Assembly (NCBI GenBank): GCA_026182355.1
Contig: JAPFBL010000068.1
Span: forward strand, 4,715,001 to 4,779,000
DNA length: 64,000 bases
Direction of reading: 5' to 3'
DNA from: Hermatobates lingyangjiaoensis
Lineage: Eukaryota; Arthropoda; Insecta; Hemiptera; Hermatobatidae
Within the stretch, counting starts at the first letter, position 1. Each line of letters opens with the position of its first letter. The notes under the pieces were generated by a model. That model was not told where the DNA came from, did not search any database, and saw only the letters and a list, made by a program, of their open reading frames with translations. Both the position numbers and the translations under genes were made by a program. This document shows, in pieces, positions 31,700-44,769 of this stretch.

Positions 31700-33150
31700 A
31701 AACTGACGTAGATGATAAAAAAATCTGAGGAAAAGCACCCTCGGGGCTTATTAGCCTCCTACGAAATATTCCCAAATAAGATCTTAAACTCGAAAACCAT
31801 ACACCATTGTAGAAACGCTCATTATTCCTGCTGCGAAATAATTTTAACGGCAATGATGGTCCTGAGTGCCAGTAACATCACTAACTCAATTCTACTGAGC
31901 AATAATTACAAGAACCAGAAGAATTGATGACATGGCAGAAGATATTGAAGAGTGGCTATGTTCTGAGTTAATAACAACCGAATTTGCTCTGCAGTTAACT
32001 GAATCAACTCTGAGAAACAATGAGACACTATATCTTAGTTATGTTCAATTCGTGAATAAGAAAGACCACATGTAAGAAGAACTATTGTTTAGTGAAGCTC
32101 TTCCTTCAGATACAAAAGGTTCGCCTATTTTTAGAACCGTTCAAAGATTTTTTTTAAAAAAGAAGAAATTTCTATTGTCAAATGTGATGGCTTCTGCCAC
32201 TGAAGGTGAATGACTGTAAAAAGACGGTGATTGAATGATGAATGACCGTTTGTTTCGTCAGTTGTGCAAAGAAAATGAAAAGGAATTTGAAAGGCTGTTA
32301 ATGCATACAAAAGTCAGGTGGCATTCCAAGGGTAACTGCTTAAGATGTGTATCAACTTTGAAAGTAAAGAGAAAATAATGGCTGAGAGAGAAAAATTAGC
32401 CATTCATTGTACGAGCTATTTGACACTATTATCTAATTTATGCAGGATTTTGACGAAGCTGCTTAGTAAGGTATTAAGGTAATCGATGAACCGATTTCAC
32501 TTACCTATCAGTCATTTTTGCCACAATCAAGAAAGTTATCTTAAAGATGCAAGGAAATGTCAACGTTAACGTCATCAAAGTTAAAAGCACTATTACGAGT
32601 TTCTTTGACAAATTGGACCTACACCACCACACTGATGCCCAACGGGATGTGTATCAACTTTGAAAGTAAAGAGAAAATAATGGCTGAGAGAGAAAAATTA
32701 GCCATTCATTGTACGAGCTATTTGACACTATTATCTAATTTATGCAGGATTTTGACGAAGCTGCTTAGTAAGGTATTAAGGTAATCGATGAACCGATTTC
32801 ACTTACCTATCAGTCATTTTTGCCACAATCAAGAAAGTTATCTTAAAGATGCAAGGAAATGTCAACGTTAACGTCATCAAAGTTAAAAGCACTATTACGA
32901 GTTTCTTTGACAAATTGGACCTACACCACCACACTGATGCCCAACGGGATGTGTATCAACTTTGAAAGTAAAGAGAAAATAATGGCTGAGAGAGAAAAAT
33001 TAGCCATTCATTGTGCACATACTGAGTCTTTAAAAAAGATATGATCACCTGATTCAAATACCTCCCTGAGCTTGGAATACCATGGACTATCGATCCACTC
33101 TCGCCTGACGTACAACAGTGTGAATCAAGCTTGCATTGGTTCTTACAGAC
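31700..33150 (+). pseudogene. hAT transposase of the ZBED5/SCAND3 type (decayed)
   Basis: Pieces in order, over several frames: RGLLASYEI (31741), SNITNSILLSNNY, RRIDDMAEDIEEWLCSELI (31921), TTEFALQLTESTLRNNETL, EELLFSEALPSDTKGSPIF, RLFRQLCKENEKEFERL followed by LMHTKVRWHSKGNCL (32250-32340), LKMQGNVNVN and FFDKLDL, and near the end LPELGIPWTIDPLSPDVQQC (33060-33120). These follow the domain order of vertebrate-like ZBED5/SCAND3 hAT transposases. The motif normally reading QLDEST has Thr in place of the catalytic Asp. Stops, frameshifts and a 302 bp tandem duplication show it is dead. Terminal inverted repeats and the 8 bp target duplication were not found. Confidence 0.75.
32344..33014 (+). 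repeat. 302 bp tandem duplication, 2.2 copies
   Basis: Units start at 32344, 32646 and 32948 (GATGTGTATCAACTTTG). The first two full units read as identical; the third stops after CATTCATTGT at 33014. It lies entirely inside the hAT remnant and repeats the LKMQGNVNVN and FFDKLDL segment. The near-identity points to recent unequal exchange or an assembly duplication. Confidence 0.95.
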
Positions 33151-33177
33151 AAACACTATAACTAAGTTATAGTGTTT
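33151..33177. repeat. Perfect 13 bp palindrome
   Basis: AAACACTATAACT, one base, then its exact complement. It lies directly after the last recognisable transposase peptide and may be a subterminal structure of the hAT element. Confidence 0.8.
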
Positions 33178-33184
33178 CTTAAAT

Positions 33185-36100
33185 AGTATTAGTTTTAACG
33201 ATATTAATGTGTTTTAAATAGAGTTTAGTGTTTCACCTTATTATATATGACTGCATGTCTTTATCTAACTCCTCTGAAAAATACCTTTGACCCACCGCAA
33301 ACTAGCTAGAAGACTAGAAAACCTCAGCGAAAAGTGGTCTATGCAGAAGCTGCTGTCAACTTTAACAGTACATGTTTGAGAGAAGACTTGCTGTCATCAT
33401 ACACCAATATATAATATAAGCATAAGTGTCACAATAACTACAAGTGACTCCAAATCAATGAAATATTCAGTAAAGTAGTTAAATAAAATGTAACAGTTCC
33501 CAATCGCTATCGAGTGTTAGCTCGTTTATGAAATTCCAAATGAAAATATTGGAGGATGTTACTAAAACACTGGAACAACACAATAATATGAGACTGTCAG
33601 AAGTCATTCCATCACCCATGACCATCATAGAGTCGTTGTCTTGACCATCTGTTTTTCCAGTGTGCACCAACTGACCAACCTCAGACACAAGCTACGCAAC
33701 TATTAGTTATTATTATTTATTACTTCTTGATTTGCTGCTTGTTTGTACTGTTTGTGTGTTTATGTATAGTGTAAGCTTACTTTTCACAGATTTAATAAAT
33801 ACATAACGCTACCTAACTCAATAATATTCGTTTGATACCAATTCAGTTTTGAAGTAATACGCAAATACCTATAAACAGTTCTTTTAATTAAAATAACAAA
33901 CCTAAATATGAAAAAACATCTAAATAAATGTCAATATTAATAATGTCGATTTAGTCCACTGAGCATACACCTAACTAGAATGGTCAATTAAGTCTTCTTT
34001 TATGCCTTCAATGATTCAGTCAAACATTCCATACTTACACGGTAGGATTCTCCTAATTAATAAGGCAAATGTTGTATGTATTAGGTAGTTTTGAAACTCC
34101 CCTTCAGATATATCTTCATTAAAATCATACAACCATCTCTGTTTAATGTCTATCAAGGAATACGTTCTGCTTAATCAGAAAAGAAATGAACCCCAGCACC
34201 CAGCACCTGTGTTGACCTTTATGCGCACCAGGGTGATCAAGCCAGATCTCTTCTAGCGCTCCAGCACCACCAATACAACAGCAGCTTCCTGATCGGATGT
34301 AACTGCGACGAATGAAGGCACTCATGAAGGACGATATCGGATCACGTAATCTGGTCGGGAGAAACACAGGGAAGGCCAAGTATTTTACACAAGATATAAT
34401 CTAACGCTCAAATTACCGCTTTATTTGATTTTAATTACACTTCACAGACATAAAACTATTTTTTGTATGATTATGCTTTGATTGTAATCACAGAAAAAAA
34501 ATCCTCGTAAAGTTTTATATTAACTTCAATGCTAATCCAGGGATTAAGGAAAATAAAAAGCTCATAAAACTTTCCTTGGAAATCCCATTTAAATTATCCA
34601 GAACTGAAACCTTGGCCTAGTTAAATTAAAGAAATTCAAATAAAATAATTATAGAGGTAATTTAAAAAAAGAAGAGGAGAACCTTAATCCCATTCGTAGA
34701 AAGAATTCACGTTATCGGATCAGCTTGTCACACCCTTATTTAATACGAACATAGACAAAAGTAATATACTGACTTCTACGTCACTCTCCCTATTTTCGTA
34801 CACGCGATATACATATAAAGGCACTCACACAGAAAATAAACACGTGAACAAACAATTAAACAGCTTTAAAATATTAAAAAGTCAAATACTGAGTATGGAA
34901 GATTTAAAGTCTTCCGAGGTAGATGAATCGCCGGTGTCCTCTGACCATGGGCGAGCCATCGCAGGGTGTGCCACCAAATCATATGCCCATCACGAACAAT
35001 GCGACTTAACTTCAGCGGTGGTTTGCCCGTAACTAAAAGATACGGGGGTAACCCTGTATCTTACTAAAGGAACCAAGCTTCTAGTAATAATAATTTAATA
35101 CAACCCACCACATAGCATAATTACAGATACAATCAAATTGTTTCTGTGAAACCATACATACATTAAATATGAATATTTAATGAAAAAGAACTATTCTGTA
35201 CTGTATATTTATTAAAAAATTTTAACACTCCACTATAGTAAGAATTTATACAATTTACTAATTGTAAAGTAAAAAAAAGAAGAACCGGTATTACTCATCT
35301 TTGAAGAGAATCATGTTATGATATGTTCTTGCTTCACATATAAATTTGATTGGCACATGTCGATTATGAGAATATTTTGATACTTTTTCATGAAAGCCCT
35401 TTGGCCTGCGGTTTATCATGGTATTTACATGTTTGCATGTACTCCAGGTGAATAAAAAACCGTTAAAAACATTCAGACTGTAACGCTCAGAAAACAAAGC
35501 AATTCATGGTTAAAATTCTTTTCGCAAATTCATATTTTATTGGACAGCACGCAATCACTCAAACATAACCTGGACATTTTTGGTAACAATAGTATTACCT
35601 CCTTGTTTGATGGGAACATTTACTAAGATTTTTGAGATATTTTGTAAAGTTTGAGTAGTAATAAAGTTAACAGGTATAGTAACTATAGTTATAGTGTGAC
35701 AAAACTTCTATCAGTTACTTAATATTTCCTTTTTAAGTAAGGTGGATACACCTGCAAAAGAAAAATAGAAGAGCTTGCTATTGCTGTATTAAAACTACTG
35801 GACATATTAGCGATATATTGTCAAACTAAACCAAGGTGCATTGTTTAACACTTCGTGCTTATGTTAGATACTATTTTTAGGAATAAGAATACCATAATGA
35901 AGTTAGTGAAGGCTGAGAAGGTGTAAAACCTAGCATGTCAATTATATACTTGTACTATTTTAATGAAAACTTTAAGAGTAAACTTGAAAGATAAATACCA
36001 CAATAAATGTAAGAGCATTAAAATCGACTCTAGCTTGCAACGTTCGTATAGCGAGTGAAATGAGATCTCAACTAAGACGGTGACACTATGGCATGCTTGG

Positions 36101-36635
36101 AACAGTATTGCTCCACTAAACCATGCTGTCTCCCAATTAAATTCCTCTAGTCTAATCGGTAAATAAAAGTGTTGTTTCACAGTTACTTACCACCGTAATA
36201 CTGTGGTAATATCATATCGTAATATAATTTTCGAAAGTCTAGGGCCATTGATAGACGTCCTTCCCAATAAGCACGAAGTTAACAGATATGTAAAATAAGT
36301 TGGACCTATTGAATTTTCAATGAAAGCTGACATCACAGGAAATAGTTACTAGTAAACAAAAAAATTTTGAAGTCAGGATTGGTCGCTATTGAAACACACC
36401 AAGGGTGGACTTTAATGGGTCAACTACCTGTACTAAGATCTTTATGATCTCAATTCATTCCCTAACGTATGAAGGTGTTGTCAACTCATGTTGGAATTTA
36501 ATTTAGTTAAATTTAGTTTAATATTGTAATAACTAAAGAGACCACCTAAACACAAACACATGAGTTCTATATTTACAACTACTACGTTTTCATTATGTTA
36601 AATCATTAAATTGAAAGTGTATATTTTGATTGTAA
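33185..36635. other. Mostly featureless, scattered GC-balanced patches
   Basis: Patches at about 34150-34380 and 34910-35035 are less AT-rich and open in one frame each, but show no known domain. The second patch is followed by a hairpin AGATACGGGG...CCCTGTATCT (35038-35062). No gene was recognised. Confidence 0.3.
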
Positions 36636-36639
36636 AGTG

Positions 36640-36870
36640 TCAATAATAATAGAAATGGAAAACGAAAGTGGCGGTTGCCAACTAGTGTGATTTGAATACG
36701 AGACAGTGGTGGCGCAGTGGCGTTTGTTATTGAGAGGAGGTCGGAGGGAGTCTGCAGCACAGACACGAGTGGCCTGCGGAGAGACAAAAAAGCAGCGTCC
36801 TTGAGCCGCCTTGCAGATCGATACTGCCATTAACCCCCCCGCCCCCCGCCGCCCAATACTCATAATTCAT
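36640..36870. promoter_or_regulatory. GC-rich island, function unknown
   Basis: The most GC-rich block in the window, ending in a C-rich run at about 36834-36855. Open on the minus strand (36593-36863) with no recognisable domain. Candidate promoter or conserved noncoding island. Confidence 0.25.
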
Positions 36871-36879
36871 AACCGGCAA

Positions 36880-39495
36880 CCAATTCACTCGCTCCTTGCA
36901 TTGCACAACTCTCCACCACTGTTTACACCAACCAAATTATTATTTACCTAAAACTATTTCTAACAGTGCGTTCTTAGTCGGTCTAAATTTACCAGACAAT
37001 TAAACAAACACTAGTTATAAAATAAATAACGGAACTATAGAAGCGTCGTGGAAGTGGGCTCAAATGTGATGTAGTAGAAGAGTCCGTCCAGTCGGCACTG
37101 AAACTTGAAGGGCCTAATTTTGGTTAAAACTGTTAGATTTCTCAAGAATGAGATCGAAAATGAGCATGTATTTCACAGAGAAAAGAAAGCTAAAGGTCGT
37201 GACAGCACAATGTTAGATACTCTAAAGGATGTCTATTCTTGTGTAAGACAAATTTAGGGTCTGGTGAGGAATTCAACTAGGTAAAGTGGCTCATTCACCT
37301 ATGACTTTTCAAAAATGAACCACACATTTCACTCTTACAACAGAACTGAAAACGAACGCTTATAATGTGGCCCTGAAAACCAACATTCGTTGGCCAAGCT
37401 AACAACACAATATCACATACTAGGTAGTAGCACAAAAATCCTTCATAAGACACAGTTATGTCTCACTTCAGCTTGCGTAATATATTTCTGTAATAAAATA
37501 AGGAATAGACTATTTTTACATAATCTTTATCAGATGTGTCTTAAATGTCATTTCGTTTCATCGACTGTACTTAAATAAATGATTACATTTTACAGTTAAA
37601 GATTGCAGGGTGGAAATCGCAGTTTCAGCAAATAGCAAGATGTTGTGCAGTTCTAGCGTTTCATGATGTATCCTACAAGGATATTAACTAAAATCGACAT
37701 GGTCAATCAGATTATAATTTTTATTTGGTTATGTGCTGTAATAATTTTAACTTTAACAAAACGAAGTTGTCACGCCAGGTTTTTTTTTAATATTTCTAGC
37801 TATATACTTGACACAAGTATCACGTCAATAAGAAACTATTCCTTGTTACATTCAGGTAGCTGACATCTAGCTATTTCACTATATAAACACCCTATTGTTT
37901 GTATTAATACTACGAGTTACACAGAACAGAACACTTACTAAAATCAATATTTCGAATAACGGTTGGTACGTATTCAGTCAGACGTAATACAGGGCACGCC
38001 CATCTTCCCTTTTAGTCTTCTGATAACAAACTGTTGGAATATGTGTATGTTATAGTTTTATAAAAGCCATTTAGACCTTCTTAAACATATATTAATTATT
38101 TCTTGGTTTAATATTAATAAACAAAGTATAATAGTAAATATTTTAATTTATTCAACAACCTAAGGCGTAACCAATCTTATTATTTTACTTCTAAGATAAA
38201 TATATTGCGGTGTATCCGGTAACATAAAGTATTTCACCATATTTTTTTTCTTTATGACTTATTTGTAATATTAATATGATATTAACACGTGGGACCATGA
38301 AGTTCGAGTTGTCACATGTACATCCTATAAGAGTTCAATTTTTGACATAATCCTGATCAGATGGGTCCAGGGAAGATGTTCCACTTTTGAAGTGACTATT
38401 TCTCGCAGGAGCAATGGTGAGTCAACATGTAGAAGTGATAACAGAATCTTCATAGCTAAAAGTAGTAAATCTTGTTAAAACCACCTTGATTTCTGTTCAT
38501 TATTTCATTTCTGTACCTTATCGTAAAATCCAGAACCACTGCCAAGACTAATTCTTGGTCTACGGATGAAGATCAACTCCTTGCAAGACTTGTTCACTAT
38601 ATGATGTTGAAGAGTCCTCCAGTTGTCGCCTGATTTTAAGTATTGTGGGTGCATGTGCTTCCGGTTTTTGTAAGAGGATAGGGTGATTCTGCGGAGAGTC
38701 TTGATTCTATCGGAACGTCCAATGTCTAGTGTGTCATTCAAGCCAGTTCACAAACTATAAGGTACTAAATTATACTCCTTTCTAATGATTGAATTCATCT
38801 CCTTTTCAAATATCATGACCAATCTGGCATAGATGTGTATTGTGTATTGTATCATTCATCTAATGTCATCATTCATTGTGTAATATCATCTAATACCAGA
38901 TTATTATAGTTATACTAGATATTATTATAATGAACTTACGAAAACTGTTCTGACTTCGGGGTCCTAGAGTGCATGAGCAATACTGCTAGAGTCTACATAA
39001 TATAAAATACTTCAAATTTGATAAAGTATACGTTATACTCTCACCTAAGCGAACGAATTCGAGAGTCGCAAATGTTTAATCACTTCACTCTGTCCTGTGC
39101 GTGAATGCAATCATTTACCGTTCACACGTACGTATGGCATTTAGATATTTCATAGAATATGTACAGATGTATATAAATTTCAAAAACCTTATATTCATAA
39201 ATTTCATCAGTCTCTGATGATGCTCCATATCATCCATAAGTGAACATGGTTAGTTTTCAGAGTAACTGCGTTAATTCTATCTCAACACCTTAAGCAAAGA
39301 ATGAAGTTGAGTGTTAACTGCTACGTCACGCTCAGAGAAGAACAAGCATACACCGAGGCCCGAACAATCCTTAATACCAAATATAGACTGCAAACTTGAT
39401 AATAATTATGCCAATCATAAACTGGAATGAATTGAGGAAGGGTTATGTGATTACAGGACAAAATGGATCGATTTAAAGAAAAAAAACGAAAGCGT
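36880..39495. other. Mostly featureless AT-rich DNA
   Basis: A minus-strand 78-codon frame at 38505-38741 (SGDNWRTLQHHIVNKSCKEL) is compositionally more protein-like than most and may be a transposon remnant, but I cannot place it. Nothing else was recognised. Confidence 0.3.
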
Positions 39496-39499
39496 CAGG

Positions 39500-39830
39500 T
39501 GTACTTGTGTTAAACAAGGCAGGCAAGAGGAAGCGATTTCACCAGAACAAACAGATAAGCATTGTAACACCTGCTCTCTAATGGAGACTGCGGGGAAAAT
39601 ACATCGAACAAAGTGATAATAATAAGATTTGAAGAGTCGAAATAAGAGGGAGCTGCAGTGCTATTAGGTCTGCGAGACGGAGTTGTCTGGGTATGAATTT
39701 GGGACCTCTGAAGCAGGTGATATGTAAATAAGGGGTCCAATGAGTGTGAATTAAATGGAATGGATGTTTTAAGGGTGAGGGTTGGTAGTCGCAATCACAT
39801 GCCCTTGCATTTAGTTTATGCAATCGAGAG
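39500..39830. promoter_or_regulatory. Candidate regulatory island
   Basis: GC-balanced strip with CAGGTG (39715-39720), ATGTAAATAAG (forkhead-like, 39722-39732), GAATTAAATGGAATGGATG (TEAD-like GGAATG) and AATCACATGCCCTTGCATTT. The minus-strand frames 39510-39794 and 39578-39883 overlap in two phases and show no domain, which argues for non-coding DNA. Confidence 0.25.
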
Positions 39831-39839
39831 TATAATTCT

Positions 39840-40145
39840 ACATGAACAATTTGTGTTTTCGTCTGACTGGATGGAACAGACAAAGCAGTTATACTGCGTT
39901 CTTATACTCAAAGTTAATTAAAATTATAGTGTGTACTAAATCAAATTTATGATTATAAAATTAACAGAGCGGAAATATGTGCTATAGCTAATGATAAAAC
40001 TCTCATAAAACTCTGGCAGTCTTCCGGCGAATCTATACTGCCGGGTGGTAATCTTCAAGGCGTCCGACAAAAGAAACAAACCATGCGCCAACCTTATGCT
40101 GTAACATTTCTTTCGTCAAGAATCCTCACAAATCACGTATAACTA
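39840..40145. other. No recognised feature
   Basis: Nothing was recognised on either strand. Confidence 0.3.
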
Positions 40146-40150
40146 TTTCA

Positions 40151-40504
40151 ATGAAACCGGTTTTATCGCCAAATTACTATAACTGTTTTGACTTGGACTA
40201 TGCTATAGTACATCAGCCATACTGCTCCAGTCTACTTCACGCCTTACTCAAAACGTCCATCATCAGCCCCCTACCACTAGTGTCACCACCAACCAACACC
40301 AACTATAATCTACTTGCTTTAGTTATGCTTTACAGAGACTTCAATTATTTAATTCTATACCATATTTCTTCATGTGACTTAATATTTCGAAGATTGGAAA
40401 CTGTTTTCCATACGGCCAAATTAAACAGATTCCTTATAAACAATACATACAATTCATTTAAACATTCACACAAACAAAATCTAATCTACAGTTCGTCAAA
40501 TTGA
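40151..40504 (+). CDS. Unrecognised 117-codon open frame (uncertain)
   Basis: ATG to TGA, the longest ATG-started frame outside repeats. The peptide is rich in Leu, Asn, Ser and Tyr with no recognisable domain or signal peptide. Codon content follows the AT-rich background. In DNA of this composition such a frame can occur by chance, so support is weak. Confidence 0.12.
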   Translation: MKPVLSPNYYNCFDLDYAIVHQPYCSSLLHALLKTSIISPLPLVSPPTNTNYNLLALVMLYRDFNYLILYHISSCDLIFRRLETVFHTAKLNRFLINNTYNSFKHSHKQNLIYSSSN

Positions 40505-40509
40505 CTCAA

Positions 40510-43500
40510 GTATTATTAAATTTACTTGTAACTCAACTACAAATCAATTGTATTCATATAATACAACAGTAAATTATAATTACATATATTCTAAAACTAT
40601 AACCTGAATCTAGAAAGCCCAGGTGATGATATGTGTTGTCATTACATGTATTATATGGGTAATAACGTCCTCAGCATGATATTCTTATAACTGTTCGCAT
40701 AACACTGTGTGAACTCATCTGCTGATGCGTTAATACCATCACGAAGAGCACTATGCGGATCAGATTTTAGACTACGTCTACATTTAAATGCAAATAAGTC
40801 GTAAGCGATAACACATACAAAAACTGATAACCAATATGTACATTACATATTTTACTCCTACAACCTTCATTAGAGACACTTTTCTCTGCGACTTCATATA
40901 ACACTCAAACTCTTAAAACACCGTGTAAGTGTAAATATTTTGTTACCGAATTGTTTGCATTAATTTTTGTTCTGATAATACTTCTTCTTTTACTCTTCAT
41001 TCTATTGCTCCATTAATGAACTAAAAGTTAATTAACACTTTATTTATTGTTTATTATTTATTAACTTCTTGCATATATAACAATTAGTTCATGGATAAAT
41101 TTCGTATTTCTCTATTATATTTAATGTTCTTATGTTATCTATTAAATATTCGGTGATATTTGACAGAATAATCCTAAAGAATTCCGAAGTGTGAAAAACG
41201 ATGAAGTGTGAAAAAAATTCAAGTTTTTCAAAACATGTTTGCTGTGAGTCTGAGACAGCTGTGAATACATTTCAGCCTACAGATTCCCTGGGCAGGTAGT
41301 TGGCTCTTTGGGTTAAGTTTTTACCCTTAAGAAGGCAAACGAATAGAAGTATGCTTTGTAAAAACACCCTTTGCAGCCTAGGGTCATTTCAACACACTTA
41401 ATAAGTAACAATAACTACAACATTCCAGATTGTTAGGTTTTGCAATAATATTTTAGACCGATTACTTGAATTTAAATCTTTAGGGTTTATGATCATACAA
41501 ACTGTGTTATAATTTCCGTGTAGAAAAAGAAATATGTTTATTGTACGAATTGCATAACGAGAACAAATCATCAAAAATACTGGCACATTAATTACGAAGT
41601 AAAAACGTTTAATTCTTCTTTAAATCGACACATTCTGTACGAGCCAAGTTTCTACATTCTAATTATAAAGGACTGGGTGCCCATGAAGACCATATTCACT
41701 AAAAACAGTTCACTAAAGAATCAGTAAAAATTATTAATGGAGGAGGTTTGTACTTTTTTTTGTGTAATTATTTATATCTTACTATCATTACTAATGGAAA
41801 CACCGTTCCATATTGGCCGCTTAAATGAGTATAGGATTTGCCCAATGATCCACAGTAATACCTGAAAGCTCTTTTGTAAGCTTGGCTTTGAAGCATTCTA
41901 ATGGCGTGGCTTTGTTGCATGTTTTTACATATTCTCATAAAAATATAATATTCCCTCACTACATTTATATTCTATAAAAATATTTATAAACTTAGAATAA
42001 AACTGATAAGAATTTAAGTAATAAACTAGTAAAAATTAAGTAATAAATTCATACTAAAAATGTTCTAAATGTTTAAGCGCACGCAGCCTTCACGTCACAC
42101 TTATTATATAATTATTTCTGAAATCGAACTCATCACGGTGTTGACTGATTATGCAAGAAAGTGATTAAGTGAAGACATAATATCGTTGATGCTTTGCAAT
42201 AAATAAACTGTATTGCAGGCCTATCGGTCATCAAGTCTACTTGCTACTCTGCTAGTGTTACTTAGGCATACTTATGGTGTTTAGCGTTTACCGTTACTGT
42301 TAGGAATGCCTCAAGACCATAGGTGACTTTGGCGATATAGAGAGGGGGTGATACCACAACTACCCAAGCCCAGTCCCTCCAGGAATTCACATCAAATGTG
42401 ACAAGTTATCAATATAACAAAACTGTTTCCTAGAGACTATTTCTTTACCGAGAGAAATGATACAGTCAGGGATCATTGATCTAATGTCCATTGTAGAATG
42501 ATGTTTGCTGTAAACATCCAACGGGTTTTTCTGCTTATACTCAACTTTGTCCTGCTGATCATCCCCTAAATGTCAAAATAAAGTAGTACATGTCTTACTT
42601 CCAACAAAATACGTGGACTTTAGCACAAAATGTGCAGCGAATTCCCACTTTACAAATGAAACATAATAAAAATTTGTTTGTGACACTCGTTTAGTGGAGA
42701 TGAGAAGTTTATTTTTTTTCAACTTTTAGGATATAATCAGTAAGTCTATGAAATGGTTTGCTGCTTATAAAAAGTATTTACTCATTTGTCAAAAGTATTA
42801 CAAGAACATTTGACGAAAGTCTCCTGCACTAAATGTTATTTTGAAAAAGATCGTTTAAACCAAATGATAAAAGCTGTTAGCTAAATGTCAATGATAGTAG
42901 AACTTGAAATCAAGTACTTAAAATCTTCAATTATTTTTATTCAAAGCATATCCCTCTCCTTACCACTGCCAGATATGATTAGACGCAATATCTCTTCAAA
43001 GTCGTGCATCGTCAAATATATAATTATATTCTTACGTTGTTCTGGGATCACGTTGCAGCCACCCAAATAAGTGTTCAACGAATCCATCATTTTGAATCTA
43101 CTTTGTAATATGACTAGCTGTAACAGAATGGGCGTCTATTAAGAAACGAAACACAAATTCCATCCTTAAATAAAAGCATATTAATCTAGTTTTTGAAGGC
43201 AAACAAATAATACCGTACATTTTCCTTTCCGACCTATTTCTTAAGACTACCTATTTTTTAAGTAAAATTGAATGTGATTGTGCCTGTATAAATCCAAATC
43301 TATAATAACATTTGGCACACATTCTTATCGAGAGGCTGAGATTCAATTATATGTAATATAAAAAAATTGAATAAAGTGAGTTATTAAATAAAAAAACCTC
43401 ACTTTCCATAATGAACTATCTCCTTTTTATAGAACTTAAAAGTTGACGGCACTTATACTCTTATATCAAGAAAATCTTCTAAACATTTATAAATTATTTT

Positions 43501-44580
43501 TCTTTTGTAATTTATTTGGCAAAATATTTTAGAAGGATCATTTTGATTTGCTTTTCACCACTATTCACACATATGACCTGATAGACATTTTGGGCTCACA
43601 ATGTTGGTTCTTTTTATAAAAGTAGGCACAAGATGACTTAAAGACAGGATTTATTAGGGTCTTTAAACCTTTCCTAAGAAGGATCATTTCGAGCCTGCCA
43701 AAAGTGAAATTATGGTTTCCCTACTATAAATAATAACCGTCACTGCAAATAGAAAGAATATTCTCTTTCTTAGTCAAAAGCACACCATTTTCATACCTAA
43801 TCAATAAAACACAACTGCACTTTTGAATGTCTGAATATAAATCACGGTAGCTCAGCACATCGAAACTTGTAATTAACTTTGGGATAATTCAGAGAAGAAT
43901 ATTTGTTTGTGATTTGTAAAGAATTTTTTCTTAATAGTTCCATTTTCCATTGTATAAGAGATTCGCAAAGTTTGAATGTTTTAATATTCACTTCTCAGTG
44001 ATTATTTGTAATTAACCCACTACGGAAAAAATTTCTAGCAATTGTAGTCCCTACTGTCTATTGCACTCAAAATGCAAAATATATTATTTTAAATAGCAGT
44101 AATACTGAAGAGAATGTATATATTTCAAGAAGTCTATCATAATGAAGCAATTAAGATGATAAAAGATGTTTAAATTTGTTAGATGAACTTTATCCGAGGG
44201 ATGAATTATGCTTGAAGAACAAATAAATGAATAATCTGCTTGTCTTTGTTTATGGTTGAAGAGAGATAGTTCAATGGAGTGAGATTATGTGTAAGGAGAT
44301 TGTGTAAGGAATCCTTATAAAATATGAATACTTCTACAACGATACCTGGAACTAGAAAACTTAAAACGGAGCTTACCACTGTCTGGACTAATGTGGACAT
44401 GACAATCGAACGCTAAACCTACCTCTTTGCTAGGCTTATGTGTCTGGAACGTTTCAAACCATGACTAAACCAACCAATAATAACAACCCTAGAAACGAAA
44501 GGACAAATAACTAGTATTCATATAATATGTAAAAAAAACTACTCCCAACTGTTTTTTAATGGCGATCTACTGTTGAAGTT
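40510..44580. other. Mostly featureless AT-rich DNA
   Basis: No coding remnants or repeats were recognised. A GC-balanced strip at 42230-42400 has no clear motif set. Confidence 0.3.
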
Positions 44581-44589
44581 AACAGTATC

Positions 44590-44765
44590 TCAAACGTGGG
44601 GTACACAATATGGGCATCCAAACAACCAGAGGTATCGACCGTTAAGCCGTCGGTCCCGAGCCTGTACGATATAGGGACTCGTTAAAGGTACCTACTCTAA
44701 AATACACTTGAGTTAGGCAAACTTTAGGACTCCCAATGTAGAATCTGTAGAATCACCGATCAAAC
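44590..44765 (+). repeat. SINE-like family fragment
   Basis: CGGTCCCGAGCCTGTACGAT, GGGACTCGTTAAAGGTACC, AACTTTAGGACTCCCAATG and GTAGAATC(A) follow the order of the body at 56075-56165. The tRNA-like head is not recognisable. Confidence 0.5.
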
Positions 44766-44769
44766 AAAA

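Noticed and set aside
32557..33044. Two near-identical open frames starting MSTLTSSKLKALLRVSL
   Set aside because: They arise from the 302 bp tandem duplication and are out of frame with the hAT transposase reading.
43848..43880. ACGGTAGCTCAGCACATCG considered as a tRNA A box
   Set aside because: No B box or acceptor pairing follows at a suitable distance.
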